Assembly (NCBI RefSeq): GCF_037975245.1
Contig: NC_092570.1
Location: forward strand, 2,313,501-2,377,500
Length of the DNA: 64,000 nucleotides
DNA from: Apostichopus japonicus
Taxonomy: Eukaryota > Echinodermata > Holothuroidea > Aspidochirotida > Stichopodidae
Direction: 5' to 3'
Shown one piece after another: positions 11,001 through 22,085 of the stretch. The notes below the pieces were generated by a model. That model had not been told where the DNA came from. It made no database searches and saw nothing but the letters and a program-made list of their open reading frames with translations. Every line of letters starts with the position of its first letter. The stretch's first letter is position 1. The position numbers were made by a program, and so were the translations under genes.

Positions 11001-14000
11001 TGAAGCTCTCTGAGTAAGAACATTTAGTTTAGTTCAATGCCACCTAACAAGATGAGAGTTACTATTTTAAAGACAGAGCTGTGTGTTAACAAAAATCAAA
11101 GGAATTGGTTCTTTTGAGGACCTATCTGACACAACTACCAATGTAAAAGGACACAAATGTACAACAAGCTTCCTTATATTGTTAATGGTGATATAAGGAA
11201 ATCAATAGCCAGAGTGTCTGATTTTTGTACATCAATATGTCATAACAAATGTAACAGACAGTAAAGCAATGTTTCTACTTGCACAATAAACATACTGTAA
11301 GGTCCTCCCATTGATAGTCTTATAGGACTTTATCAAACTACACATTCAAGCTTTGGAGTTTAAATCACTGAACCATAGTGAATATTAATATCTAACACTA
11401 TACAAGCAACACAAGTGGTGTATAACATATTGGAACTCTTGCGCTGTTTACTGAAGATATAATGAGATATGCATCTTTAACATTATTTACTTTCCATAAG
11501 ATCTTTACAATATTACTGAATTACCTCTCCTTCATTTGTGGTTTCATCAATGTCACTTTCACCATCTGCGTTTTCATCAAATAGGGGATCACTTCTTCCA
11601 GAAGTTGAGTCACAGCATTTGTCCTGCAATTGAAGAAATATGACATCTATAATAATCCACAGAATGCCCTCATTCTTACTTAATGAAGCTCTCTGAGTAG
11701 GAACATTTAGTTTAGTTCAATGCCACCTAACAAGATGAGAGTTACTATTTTAAAGACAGAGCTGTGTGTTAACAAAAATCAAAGGAATTGGTTCTTTTGA
11801 GGACCTATCTGACACAACTACCAATGTAAAAGGACACAAATGTACAACAAGCTTCCTTATATTGTTAATGGTGATATAAGGAAATCAATAGCCAGAGTGT
11901 CTGATTTTTGTACATCAATATGTCATAACAAATGCAACAGACAGTAAAGCAATGTTTCTACTTTCACAATAAACATACTATAAGGTCCTCCCATTGATAG
12001 TCTTATAGGAATTTATCAAACTACACATTCAAGCTTTGAGGTTTAAATCACTGAACCATAGTGAATATTAATATCTAACACTACACCAATCAATATTACA
12101 TGAAACAAGCAACACTAGTGGTTTAAAACATATTGGAAATCTTGCACTGTTTAGTGTGAAATATAATGAGATATGCATCTTAAATATTATTCACTTTCCA
12201 TAAGATTGGTACAACATTACTGAATTACCTCTCTTTCATTTGTGGTTTCATCAATGTCACTTTCGTCACCCGCACTTTCATCTAATAGGGGATCACCTCC
12301 TCCAGAAGTTGAGTCACAGCTTCTTTTCTGGAATTGAAAGAATATGACATCCATAATAACCAATAATTGCAGTTAACTTAGCCAATCTGACAAAATAACC
12401 AAAAAATGGTCTACGTGCATTTGGGGAACAAAATGCCTTCATACTTCCTAAATGAGGCTCTCTGAGTAAGAACATTTAGTTTAGTTCAATGCCACCTAAC
12501 AAGATGAAAGTTACTATTTAAAAGACAAAACTGTGTGTTAACAAAAATCAAAGGAATTGGTTCTTTTGAGGACCTATCTGACACAACTACCAATGTAAAA
12601 GGACACAATAAGTACAACAAGCTTCCTTATATTGTTAATGGTGATACAAAGAAATCCATAGCCAGAGTGTCTGATTTTTGTACATCAAAATGTCATAACA
12701 AATGTAACAGACAGTAAAGAAAATGTTACCACATGCACAATATACATAAAGTCCTCCTATTGATAGTCTTATAGGAATTTATCAAACTACACATTCAAGC
12801 TATGAGGTTTAAGTCACTGAACCATAGTGAATTTTAATATCTAACACTACACATATAAAAATTACATGAAACAAGCAATACTTGTTGTTTAATTGGAACT
12901 CTTGTGCTGTTTAATGAAAATATATAATGAGATATGCATCTTTAACATTATTTACTTTCCATAAGATCTTTACAATATTACTGAATTACCTCTCCTTCAT
13001 TTGTGGTTTCATCAATGTCACTTTCATCATCTGCGTTTTCATCTAAGAGGGCATCACCTCCTACAGCAGTTAAGTCACAGCATTTGTCCTGCAATTGAAA
13101 GAATATGACATCCATAATAACCAGTCATGACAGTTTATTCAATCTGAAAACATATATTCAAAATGGTCTACGTGTATTTGAGCCACAAATGCCTTCATAC
13201 TAACTTAATGAAGCTCTCTGAGTGAGAACATTTAGTTTAGTTCAATGCCACCTAACAAGATAAAAGATAATATTTAAAAGACAGAGCTGTGTGTTAACAA
13301 AAATCAAAGGAATTGGTTCTTTTGAGGACCTATCTGACACAACTACCAATGTAAAAGGACACAAATGTACAACAAGCTTCCTTATATTGTTAATGGTGAT
13401 ACAAGGAAATCAATAGCCAGAGTGTCTGATTTTTGTACATCAATATGTCATAACAAATGTAACAGACAGTAAAGCAATGTTTCTACTTGCACAATAAACA
13501 TACTGTAAGGTCCTCCCATTGATAGTCTTATAGGAATTTATCAAACTACACATTCAAGCTTTGAGGTTTAAATCACTGAACCATAGTGAATATTAATATC
13601 TAACACTACACCAATCAATATTACATGAAAAAAGCAACACTAGTGGTTTAAAACATATTGGAAATCTTGCACTGTTTAGTGTGAAATATAATGAGATATG
13701 CATCTTAAATATTATTCACTTTCCATAAGATTGTTACAACATTACTGAATTACCTCTCTTTCATTTGTGGTTTCATCAATGTCACTTTCGTCACCCGCAC
13801 TTTCATCTAATAGGGGATCACTTCCTCCAGAAGTTGAGTCACAGCTTCTTTTCTGAAATTGAAAGAATATGACATCCATTATAACCAAAAATTGCAGTTA
13901 ACTTAGCCAATCTGACAAAATTACCACAAAATGGTCTACGTGCATTTGGGAAACAAAATGCTCTCATTCTTACTTAATGAAGCTCTCTGAGTAAGAACAT

Positions 14001-17000
14001 TTAGATTAGTTCAATGCCACCTAACAAGATGATAGTTTTTATTTTAAAACAGAGCTGTGTGTTAACAAAAATCAAAGTAATCACTTCTTTTGAGGACTTA
14101 TCTGACACAACTACCAATGAAAAAGGACACAAATGTACAACAAGCTTCCTTATATTGTTACTGATGATATAAGGAAATCAATAGCCAGAGTGTCTGATTT
14201 TTGTACATCAATATGTCATAACAAATGTAACAGACAGTAAAGCAATGTTTCTACTTGCACAATAAACATACTGTAAGGTCCTCCCATTGATAGTCTAATA
14301 GGAATTTATCAAACTACACATTCAAGCTTTGAGGTTTAAGTCACTGAACCATAGTGAATATTAATATCTAACACTATACAAATAAAAATTACATGAATCA
14401 AGCAATACTTGTTGTTTAATTGGAACTCTTGTGCTGTTTAATTAAAATATATAATGAGATATGCATCTTTAACATTATTTACTTTCCATAAGATCTTTAC
14501 AACATTACTGAAGTACCTCTCCTTCATTTGTGGTTTCATCAATGTCACTTTCACCATCTGCATTTTCATCTAAGAGAGCATCACCTCCTACAGCAGTTAA
14601 GTCGCAGCATTTGTCCTGCAATTGAAAGAATATGACATCCATAATAACCAATAATGACAGTTTATTCAATCTGAAAACATATATTCAAAATGGTCTACGT
14701 GTATTTGAGCCACAAAATGCCCTCATTCTTACTTAATGAAGCTCTCTGAGTAAGAACATTTAGTTTAGTTCAATGCCACCTAACAAGATAAAAGATAATA
14801 TTTAAAAGACAGAGCTGTGTGTTAACAAAAATCAAAGGAATTGGTTCTTTTGAGGACCTATCTGACACAACTACCAATGTAAAAGGACACAAATGTACAA
14901 CAAGCTTCCTTATATTGTTAATGGTGATATAAGGAAATCAATAGCCAGAGTGCCTGATTTTTGTACATCAATATGTCATAACAAATGTAACAGACAGTAA
15001 AGCAATGTTACTACTTGCACAATAAACATACTGTAAGGTCCTCCCATTGATAGTCTTATAGGAATTTATCAAACTACACATTCAAGCTTTGGAGTTTAAA
15101 TCACTGAACCATAATGAATATTAATATCTAACACTACACGGATAAAAATTACATGAAACAAGCAACACTAGTGGTTTGAACATATTGGAAATCTTGCACT
15201 GTTTAGTGTGAGATATAATGAGATATGCATCTTTAACATTATTTACTTTCCATAGGATCCTTACAATATTACTGAATTACCTCTCCTTCATTTGTGGTTT
15301 CATCAATGTCACTTTCATCATTTGCATTTTCATCTGATAGGGGATCACCTCCTCCAGTAGTTAGGTCACAGCATTTGTCCTGCAATTGAAAGAATATGAC
15401 ATCCATAATAACCAGAAATGACAGTTTAATCAATCTGACATTACCACAACTTGGTCTACGTGTATTTGAGCCACAAAATGCCCTCATTCTTACTAATGAA
15501 GCTCTCTGAGTAGGAACATTTAGTTTAGTTCAATGCCACCTAACAAGATGTGAGTTACTATTTTAAAGACAGAGCTGTGTGTTAACAAAATCAAAGGAAT
15601 TGGTTCTTTTGAGGACCTATCTGACACAACTACTAGTGTAAAAGGACACAAATGTACAACAAGCTTCCTTATATTGTTACTGGTGATATAAGGAAATCAA
15701 TAGCCAGAGTGTCTGATTTTTGTACATCAATATGTCATAACAAATGCAACAGACAGTAAAGCAATGTTTCTACTTGCACAATAAACATACTGTAAGGTCC
15801 TCCCATTGATAGTCTAATAGGAATTTATCAAACTACACATTCAATCCTTGAGGTTTAAGTCACTGAACCATAGTGAATATTAATATCTAACACTATACAA
15901 ATAAAAATTACATGAAACAAGCAATACTTGTTGTTTAATTGGAACTCTTGTGCTGTTTAATGAAAATATATAATGAGATATGCATCTTTAACATTATTTA
16001 CTTTCCATAAGATCTTTACAATATTACTGAATTACCTCTCCTTCATTTGTGGTTTCATCAATGTCACTTACACCATCTGCGTTTTCATCTAAGAGGGCAT
16101 CACCTCCTACAGCAGTTAAGTCACAGCATTTGTCCTGCAATTGAAAGAATATGACATCCATAATAACCAGTCATGACAGTTTATTCAATCTGAAAACATA
16201 TATTCCAAATGGTCTACGTGTATTTGAGCCACAAAATGCCCTCATTCTTATTTAATGAAGCTCTCTGAGTAAGAACATTTAGTTTAGTTCAATGCCACCT
16301 AACAAGATAAAAGATCATATTTAAAAGACAAAACTGTGTGTTAACAAAAATCAAAGGAATTGGTTCTTTTGAGGACCTATCTGACACAACTCCTACTACT
16401 ATTGTTAATGGTGATACAAGGGAATCAATAGCCTGATTTTTGTACATCAACATGTAATAACGAATGTAACAGACAGTAGATAAATTCTACTACTTGCACA
16501 ATAAACATACTGTAAGGTCCTCCCATTGATAATCTTATAGGAATTTATCAAACTTCACATTCAAGCTTTGAGGTTTAAATCACTGAACCATTGTGAATTT
16601 TGATATGCAACACTACACCAATCAATATTACATGAAACAATGAGCTTCCTTAATGAAGCTCCCTGAAGTTATGAGTAAGTTCTATATGCCACCTTATAAC
16701 ATGAAACTGACTACTTTAATGACAGATGTGTCTACAAAATTGTCTGAGGACCTTTCTGACACAGCAATTGTGTAACAATGTTACAAAAATGAAAAGTAAA
16801 CCACCTACGACAAGCTTCTGTGAGCAGCGGTGAGAGCAGACTACATAGCATCTGGACAAACATGATGTTACATTAAACCAGACCCTTAACTACTGCTTAC
16901 AATCTAAATTAAGGCAAGTTTTATAGTGAAAGTGAATCTATTGTAGGTTACAAAACATATGGGAGACTTGGACATGTTGAAAAGCTGTTGATACTTCATG

Positions 17001-20000
17001 TAAGCCAACCTCAAACTGAAGTGAACAGACACTTACTAATCCTATTCACTTCATTTCAGGTGTCTATTGACCTCAGTTTGAGGTTGGCTTACATAAAGTA
17101 CCTCCCTGAAACAATCAAATAATTATAACAGCCTAGTTACTTATTCACAAGTCGTTCTGGTCTCTGTTGTTGTTTAAACTGTGCACCAAGGGTTAAAATA
17201 TCATCATAATAATAATATGCTTGTGCCTGTTTAATATGTAAAATTCATTTCAAGAGAACTGAGAATTATCAGCAGTAATTTATTTTCTAACTTACTTGTC
17301 TCCATTCTGCGTCTGGATTTCCATAGTCATATCGAATCTCAGTCCCCTTTTCAATTTTTTTCTTTGAATATATAAATAAACGGGGAACGCCATGCACCTC
17401 CACCTTCTTGACAAAGGTATTTGCTTGAGTTTCTTTAGCATCATTTATGTATCGTGCTTTTGAGGTTGTGAAGTATGCATCAATGCTTTGGAAAGAAGGA
17501 AATATAAAATGTACAAAGTACAAAGTACAGAATCAGAACCGTCTTTGCTTTGCTAAAACTAGAAAGTAAATACAAATTCAAAGTTAGGTGTTGCAATATG
17601 ATGCATTTACATGACTTAAAAGATAGTCCAGAAGAAAGTTTGCCCTGGACTATCCTTCTAAAGTAGCGACTATAACTGTCATATCACATACAAGCTTTCC
17701 ACGGTTAACTCTTCCATGTCTAAAACAACATCTAATCGAAAGATGATATATCATTCAATATACTCTACTAAACATTCCAAATCTCAAATTAACAACAGGA
17801 GGATGAATGGAGGATTCAAGGTTTAAAGCTAATTATTTAAATAAGATACATTTTTCAAATATCAAATATAATTCCCAACCTTCTGGTACATGCATTTGTT
17901 TATCAAAACAGTAGTGATTCTCCCTGTTTTGGGCTTATTTCTAAAGTTACTCATAAATTGTAAAACAGCCACAATTTTGGAACATAAGTACACCATTGTG
18001 AGACTAGACTATAACTAATGACAACGATGATAGGTTTTCTTGGACCGTTATTGGCAAGTTTGTGCCTATATTCACACATATCATCAGACTTGATGAAACC
18101 AATACAATAATCATGATGCATTATCTGTTGAATGGGGAGGGGGACGACTGTTACTGTACAGAGAGAACACAACATACCACAAAAACTTTCCTTTGTGTTG
18201 AAAGGAAAACAAGTAATCGCTTCTGTTAGGACTTTCAGATTCCAGATGTGCTGCATCATTGTCACTTAGCAGCTTTCCACAGTATTCTAACAGTAATGTG
18301 CCTCCTTCAAAGTCTTTTTTGGCAAACAGACCTTTCCCTGTGTATTAGGAAATAAAGATTTTCCTAGCTGCTTTGTTTTCCACGGTCATCTACGATAGGT
18401 TTCTAGCCAAAACTCTTTCAATGCTAAACAGGATGGTCAACACCTGAGTGATCAATTTTCAGCAGTCATATGAAATGCTTTACCAAGTGAAAAGCTATTA
18501 CCAATATACCAAACTGAATTGTTGACATAAACGTAAATCAATTTACATCAATAATAAACTTTTATCTCCAACTGTGCTGTATGTAACGCACAACTTTCGA
18601 TGACCCCCCCCCCCCCACATCCACAAGTAAGATGTATTAAATAAATCAATGTAAGTGGTTCTTACCTATGTAGGAGTTAATGAATAGTACTTCAAAGTCT
18701 TCATCATGAGTTGTGAATTCAGAAGTATTCTGTGAAGGATGTAAAAGGTAGCATCTTTTATATTCTTTACTACCAGTTGTGGGAAATGTTCTACTAATTC
18801 TACTTCTAGTTCTTACTTCTTGTACTTCTTGTTCTACTTCTTCTAATTCAGCTTGAAATAATCTTAATTCTCAAAGACTTGTTTACCAGTTCAGGTTGTG
18901 CCCAGGAAAGGGATTCAAAACTAGCTTTGGTCAATAAACCTTTTATTGTCATTTTTGTTTGAGTAATTGAAACGTATAAAAATGCATTGTAACGCCCATC
19001 ATCTTGCCAATTTGAGTAAAAAATAAACAGTATTTAGTTAAGGTAAAATTTTAACATCATTAAAACAACATTCTAAACACCCATGTGAAACTGGTGACAT
19101 ATGTGAAATAGTCATTTTTAAAAAGTCTGCCTCAAGCAGTGGCAGTGCTATGGGGGAGGGGATGGCAATTTCCTCCCTCCTCCAATCAGATCTTCTACTT
19201 ATCGAAAAATATAAGGAGCTAGGCTAATGGCAAACTCCGCACATTAGACCCCTTCCCCATATCAGTGTTATATTTTTAGCACTCCCCCATTAAATATATA
19301 GCTTGACCCCCTTGTTGCCCCCCAGAATTGCCATGGCTGGTGCCGTGCCACTGGCCCCAAGAAATAAAAATAACAAAACAAGAGAAGGTAGTTGTGGTTG
19401 TCCAGCAGGTAAGGAGGAAATCAATGAGGAGAGAAGAGGGTATCAGTATGATAATTATTAATTAAATACAATATGGAAAGTTTAATGGTGCATTAAACTT
19501 TTCAACTGCTGAAAATATGTTATAAACATTGGTTATAATTTCCAACACAACTCAAACACTGTCTAAAAATTGCAAGTAAGATGAGTTAGCAAGAAATTTT
19601 TTAATTGAACACATGACATACAGTACATGGGAACTGAAGAAAGTAATTGCATGCACTGCTAGAAACAGATGGCAATATTAGAAAGCAGGGAGGATTCAGC
19701 AGCCTGGGGAGGGAGTTAGGGAGGGGTTCCATTCCCATTGCTTTTCATCGCTTTTTCTTGCAGTACAAAATACAAATTGCAGTCTTATTTTAAGCCAGCT
19801 CTTTGAAAAATGCTATGTAACCCTCTTTCCTGGGATACTACTTGAGATGACAGTGGCAGAGCTCCTTCAATGAAGAAATCACAGGAACCTATAATATGAA
19901 ATCACATGGATTGCAACTTAAGTCATATTGTCTTGGGGAGAGTCATAATTTTTTGGGGGCACCTACAGCAAGGAGGGTCTATTACATGGAGAGGTCACCT

Positions 20001-20751
20001 TCTTCATGAATCATGATTTCTGGAAAACTTTGTCTAAAGCCTCTCTAAACTAGAGCTCCATGTTACTGCTGTGGCCTAGCTTAGGAGTGAACGAGACAGT
20101 CCATGGGGGTCTAACATTATGATAAACACACGAACAGTGCAGAAGGATCTTGCCATGCACATGGTTACTTTTGAATAGGCATGAAACTTGATTACAAGCC
20201 AATATTGACTTACAATATAATATGTCTGCAACATAGACAACCAATTCATTTATATATAACTGCAAAAGAAATCCATTGAATTACTTATGTTTGTTCATGT
20301 TGTGTACAAGCAACATTCTAGAAGTCATTACAAATACTGTACTATAATGTTTCATTACTTGAGCAATGAGCATGCCTGTGCAAGCTATTTGCCTTAGGTC
20401 TGGTCAATATGGTCACCACATCCATATCACATGTATTACTAATCAACTATTTATAAATTTATGTCACACAGGTAGATCTATACAGATATCAATAATAAAT
20501 CTAGTAAGAAATATTCCAAACAATATATTCGGTTGTTAATTGGCATTATGGTAATAATCCTTAAGATTTGTCAATTAATCGTCATCTAAATATTCTGGGA
20601 GCCTCCTGGGGGGAGGGGGGGGCATCTTTGAAAAAATGATCAACAATGAAAATGGTTAAACAGCTCAGGCTAAAGGTTTAACAAAGTTAACATAACTGCA
20701 CTGAAACACAAGTTCCATTTCAATCCTTACCTTGAGCCTCCTTCTCGCCAT
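6746..20751 (-). CDS. SET domain / acidic repeat / zinc finger / tyrosine-recombinase-like fusion protein
   Basis: Proposed coding exons in transcript order: 20751-20731, 18729-18666, 18337-18178, 17485-17296, eight 99-nt exons (16134-16036, 15379-15281, 14615-14517, 13852-13754, 13088-12990, 12327-12229, 11623-11525, 10875-10777), 10429-8400, 8209-8066, 6948-6746. All have AG/GT borders and matching phases, except that 10429-8400 has one surplus base. With that base discounted the product is about 1,200 residues: SET (about 25-145), acidic repeats (146-409), zinc fingers plus recombinase-like domain (about 410-1086), acidic linker, basic C-terminal domain. Likely nuclear. Whether it methylates anything or acts on DNA is unknown. 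Similar zinc-finger/recombinase-like proteins are, to my recollection, common but uncharacterised in fish and marine invertebrates. The link between SET and recombinase parts rests on phase and order, not on transcripts. Confidence 0.7.
7119..7263. repeat. (TA)n microsatellites
   Basis: Two (TA)n runs, about 7119-7161 and 7241-7263, to the left of the Penelope-like fragment. Confidence 0.9.
7394..7966 (-). mobile_element. Penelope-like element 3' fragment (GIY-YIG), with inverted ends
   Basis: The minus strand from about 7880 to 7465 reads [52 protein letters not shown], then after one TAG stop [16 protein letters not shown] and [12 protein letters not shown]. This is the GIY-YIG endonuclease and C-terminal tail of Penelope-like retroelements. 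The stop makes it a pseudogene. The about 70-bp 3' tail (GTAAGAAATAAGGTTCGTGT...) follows the frame at 7470-7399 and also appears inverted at 7893-7966. The element lies among (TA)n microsatellites in the last intron of the SET/recombinase-like gene. Confidence 0.85.
7967..8040. repeat. (TA)n microsatellite, 74 bp
   Basis: An uninterrupted TA run directly abuts the inverted 3' tail of the Penelope-like fragment, as expected if the element inserted into, or generated, a TA tract. Confidence 0.95.
8066..8209 (-). CDS. acidic linker exon
   Basis: Acceptor CGGCTTAG, donor AAAG|GTCAGT. Encodes [14 protein letters not shown] and further Glu/Asp-rich sequence, ending SHASTKKK. Joins in phase to the recombinase-like exon (GAT|G) and the last exon. 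The acidic tract is likely disordered. Confidence 0.72.
8400..10429 (-). CDS. zinc-finger and tyrosine-recombinase-like exon, with a +1 frameshift
   Basis: Starts after a CATTTACAG acceptor. It begins with a Ser/Asp-rich acidic segment, then a KRKW basic patch and a C2H2-like finger ([20 protein letters not shown], about 9995-10050). After the break at 9943-9946 it reads [20 protein letters not shown], a second finger (CNLCFGYF...HKKNC, about 9735-9800) and a helical region. Its C-terminal half resembles tyrosine recombinases: [17 protein letters not shown] and [16 protein letters not shown] match the Arg, H/T-x-x-R and H...Tyr boxes. The box-2 histidine is replaced, so activity is doubtful. 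Crypton transposons are the likely source. The exon ends GATG|GTGAGT. Confidence 0.78.
10777..16134 (-). CDS. eight symmetric 99-nt acidic exons (33 residues each)
   Basis: Each exon is exactly 33 codons in phase 0-0. The shared pattern is CD, a T/S-G-G-rich turn, then D-P/A-L-L-D-E and [10 protein letters not shown], ending near GE before GTAATT-type donors. Six copies start DKCCD (16134, 15379, 14615, 13088, 11623, 10875); two start KRSCD (13852, 12327). The product is a 264-residue acidic, probably disordered segment with one or two cysteines per repeat. Its role is unknown; it could be a flexible spacer or an acidic interaction region. Symmetric exons allow variable inclusion by splicing. 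Confidence 0.8.
10777..16640 (-). repeat. eight-unit tandem array of an exon-plus-intron unit
   Basis: Units of about 704-764 bp repeat head to tail. Exon 3' borders fall at 16036, 15281, 14517, 13754, 12990, 12229, 11525 and 10777. Each unit holds one 99-nt exon with its own acceptor and donor, and an intron sharing long near-identical stretches, for example the region around TGTGTGTTAACAAAAATCAA and the AACAAGCTTCCTTATATTG region. A partial ninth intron lies near 16320-16640 with no exon. The array expands the acidic part of the gene. Confidence 0.9.
16998..17094. repeat. perfect 22-bp inverted repeat, 53-nt spacer
   Basis: ATGTAAGCCAACCTCAAACT(GA) at 16998-17019 has its exact reverse complement at 17073-17094. 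It can fold into a hairpin in the intron after the SET exons. It may be a small foldback transposon remnant; I see no clear target-site duplication. Confidence 0.75.
17296..17485 (-). CDS. SET domain, C-terminal part
   Basis: The exon starts after a CTTTCCAAAG acceptor, completes a Cys codon (CIDAYF) and reads [17 protein letters not shown], then HGVPRLF and [10 protein letters not shown], ending CAA|GTAAGT in phase 0. The layout matches KMT5A (SETD8)-type SET domains: C-x-D-A, R-x-I-N, G-V-P-x-L, then G-x-E-x-x-Y-D-Y-G. The YDYG tyrosine is present, but the usual N-H-S after R-x-I reads N-D-A, so catalytic competence is uncertain. Confidence 0.82.
18178..18729 (-). CDS. SET domain, N-terminal part (exons 2 and 3)
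   Basis: Exon 18729-18666 encodes a short acidic segment ending in NSYI; exon 18337-18178 continues with [20 protein letters not shown]. This is the classic opening of a SET domain: G-x-G-L-F-A, then an acidic-hydrophobic strand ending in E-Y-x-G. It ends in [14 protein letters not shown], equivalent to the strand before the cofactor-binding core. Acceptors follow CTTCACAG and AATACACAG; donors are GTAAGA and GTATGT. SET domains transfer methyl groups from S-adenosylmethionine to lysine. Confidence 0.8.
19137..19353. mobile_element. hAT-like MITE, 217 bp
   Basis: Ends CAGTGGCAGTGC... and ...GTGCCACTG form imperfect terminal inverted repeats. Flanks GCCTCAAG and GCCCCAAG agree at 7 of 8 positions, the length typical of hAT target-site duplications. 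Non-coding; lies in intron 1 of the SET/recombinase-like gene. Confidence 0.6.
20731..20751 (-). CDS. proposed first coding exon, MARRRLK
   Basis: The ATG at 20751 lies in GCCATGGCG, a strong Kozak context. It is followed by six codons and the donor AAG|GTAAGG. The exon appears to begin upstream at a TTTGTAG acceptor near 20774, so a separate 5' untranslated exon is needed. A good candidate donor is GTCG|GTAAGG at 21619, in CpG-richer DNA. The short basic start suits a nuclear protein. The assignment to this gene depends only on position and phase 0. Confidence 0.5.
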
Positions 20752-21459
20752 GGCCACAAGCCAAATGTCTCGCTACAAAGATAGATTAAAATTTAATTGA
20801 TCATGATAACTCTATGTGTAGCCATGTCAACACACAAAATTATGATATCCAATCAAGGCCATGGTATAAAATTTCCAAAATTAAATCATCCACCCATTGG
20901 TAGCTGACATAGGGTAGCAAACATAAGTCCACTATGATTCTTATAATTAATCTAAAGCTCTCCTCAGAGTTAAAGAATAGTATCCAAATTGGCCTGAATT
21001 CGAAATTGCCAATACCACCATCAACAGTAATACAATTGTAGTACAAGTGATATTCATCACAAATTGATAAAACTAAATCAAAAACATCGGGACACTCCAT
21101 GTAGAGATATCCTTGTGCCATTTTATGCTAGTACTGTAGTACAAGTAGGCCTAGGCCTACTGTAGGTTAATTATTGGGCTATTAGGGATAGGCCAACTGC
21201 TACTTTACAGAATGCGTCACATTTAAAAGTTACGTGAGCCGAGCCGAACAATCTTAACTTTTGGCTACACAAGCGAGGACCTAACGTTGTGAAGTCGGAT
21301 TATTACTAGGCGTGGTATATATTAACTAAACTAGGCCTAGGCTAGCATAGGTATATACCTAAACAGTTAGTTTGTGTTACAAAGGCTTAAGATATTATAG
21401 CATTAATAATATCGCTAAACGTTAGGCTACTGTATTGAGGTCTGACCTATCTAACGCTA

Positions 21460-22085
21460 CCTACTACTTTGAGTCCTCACCTGTCACGAAAAACCATATT
21501 CACAATTTCACATACAAAGCCAAGTCAAACTTTTGATTTACCCTAAAACAAAACTATTACCTGACCAAATCTAAGTTGGAAATGAACGAAAGAAATGTAA
21601 AACAGGAATGATCCTTACCGACGTGATTAATTGAGTGACGTTTTCCTTCAAGAATTCAACGTGTGTGCTTACGTACGTAGATTGCGTAGCGTTCCGTCAT
21701 AAACTTACCAATTAGCGAGGACTCGGAGCGCGCGAAAACTTTTTTCACGTAATGTTCAAATTGGGGGCGCTATTAAATTATCGATAGGTGTGTGACTTAC
21801 TGGTCATTGAAACTGTGTGTAGGCAGTAACACAGATTCGTAATTTACGATCCAAACGTGGACTTTGCTAAAACTTCGTCAAGATAACAGGGGGGAAGCTT
21901 TGTTGTGGTTGCACGTATATTCTTCCGAGGACCCGCATTTTAGTCCTCGCTTGTCATTTTGGTCCTCGGTTGACGGGTGTGTTATCAGGTCCAAGTCCTC
22001 GGTCAGCTAGAAATGTAAACGCATACATACACACACACACACGCCAACCTGACTGCATAGGTTCCTTTTGCTAAAGCAAGGAACC
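21460..22085 (-). promoter_or_regulatory. probable promoter region of the SET/recombinase-like gene, with GAGGAC repeats
   Basis: Raised CpG content (for example TCGGAGCGCGCG near 21725) and a candidate 5' exon donor GTCG|GTAAGG at 21619 suggest transcription starts leftward from about 21650-21730. AGTCCTC/GAGGAC words at 21470, 21717 and several times in 21925-22005, plus an (AC)n tract at 22026-22043, resemble the 4.1-4.6 kb repeats. No TATA box is assigned. Confidence 0.35.

Noticed and set aside
12535-12717. 60-codon plus-strand frame in the tandem array
   Set aside because: It lies in the repeated intron; the frame is broken in the other units, so it is not a conserved protein.
20840-21121. 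93-codon minus-strand frame beginning MAQGYLYMECPDVF
   Set aside because: No recognisable domain, AT-rich composition and no splice context tying it to the neighbouring gene; it may be chance. Kept out of the gene model.
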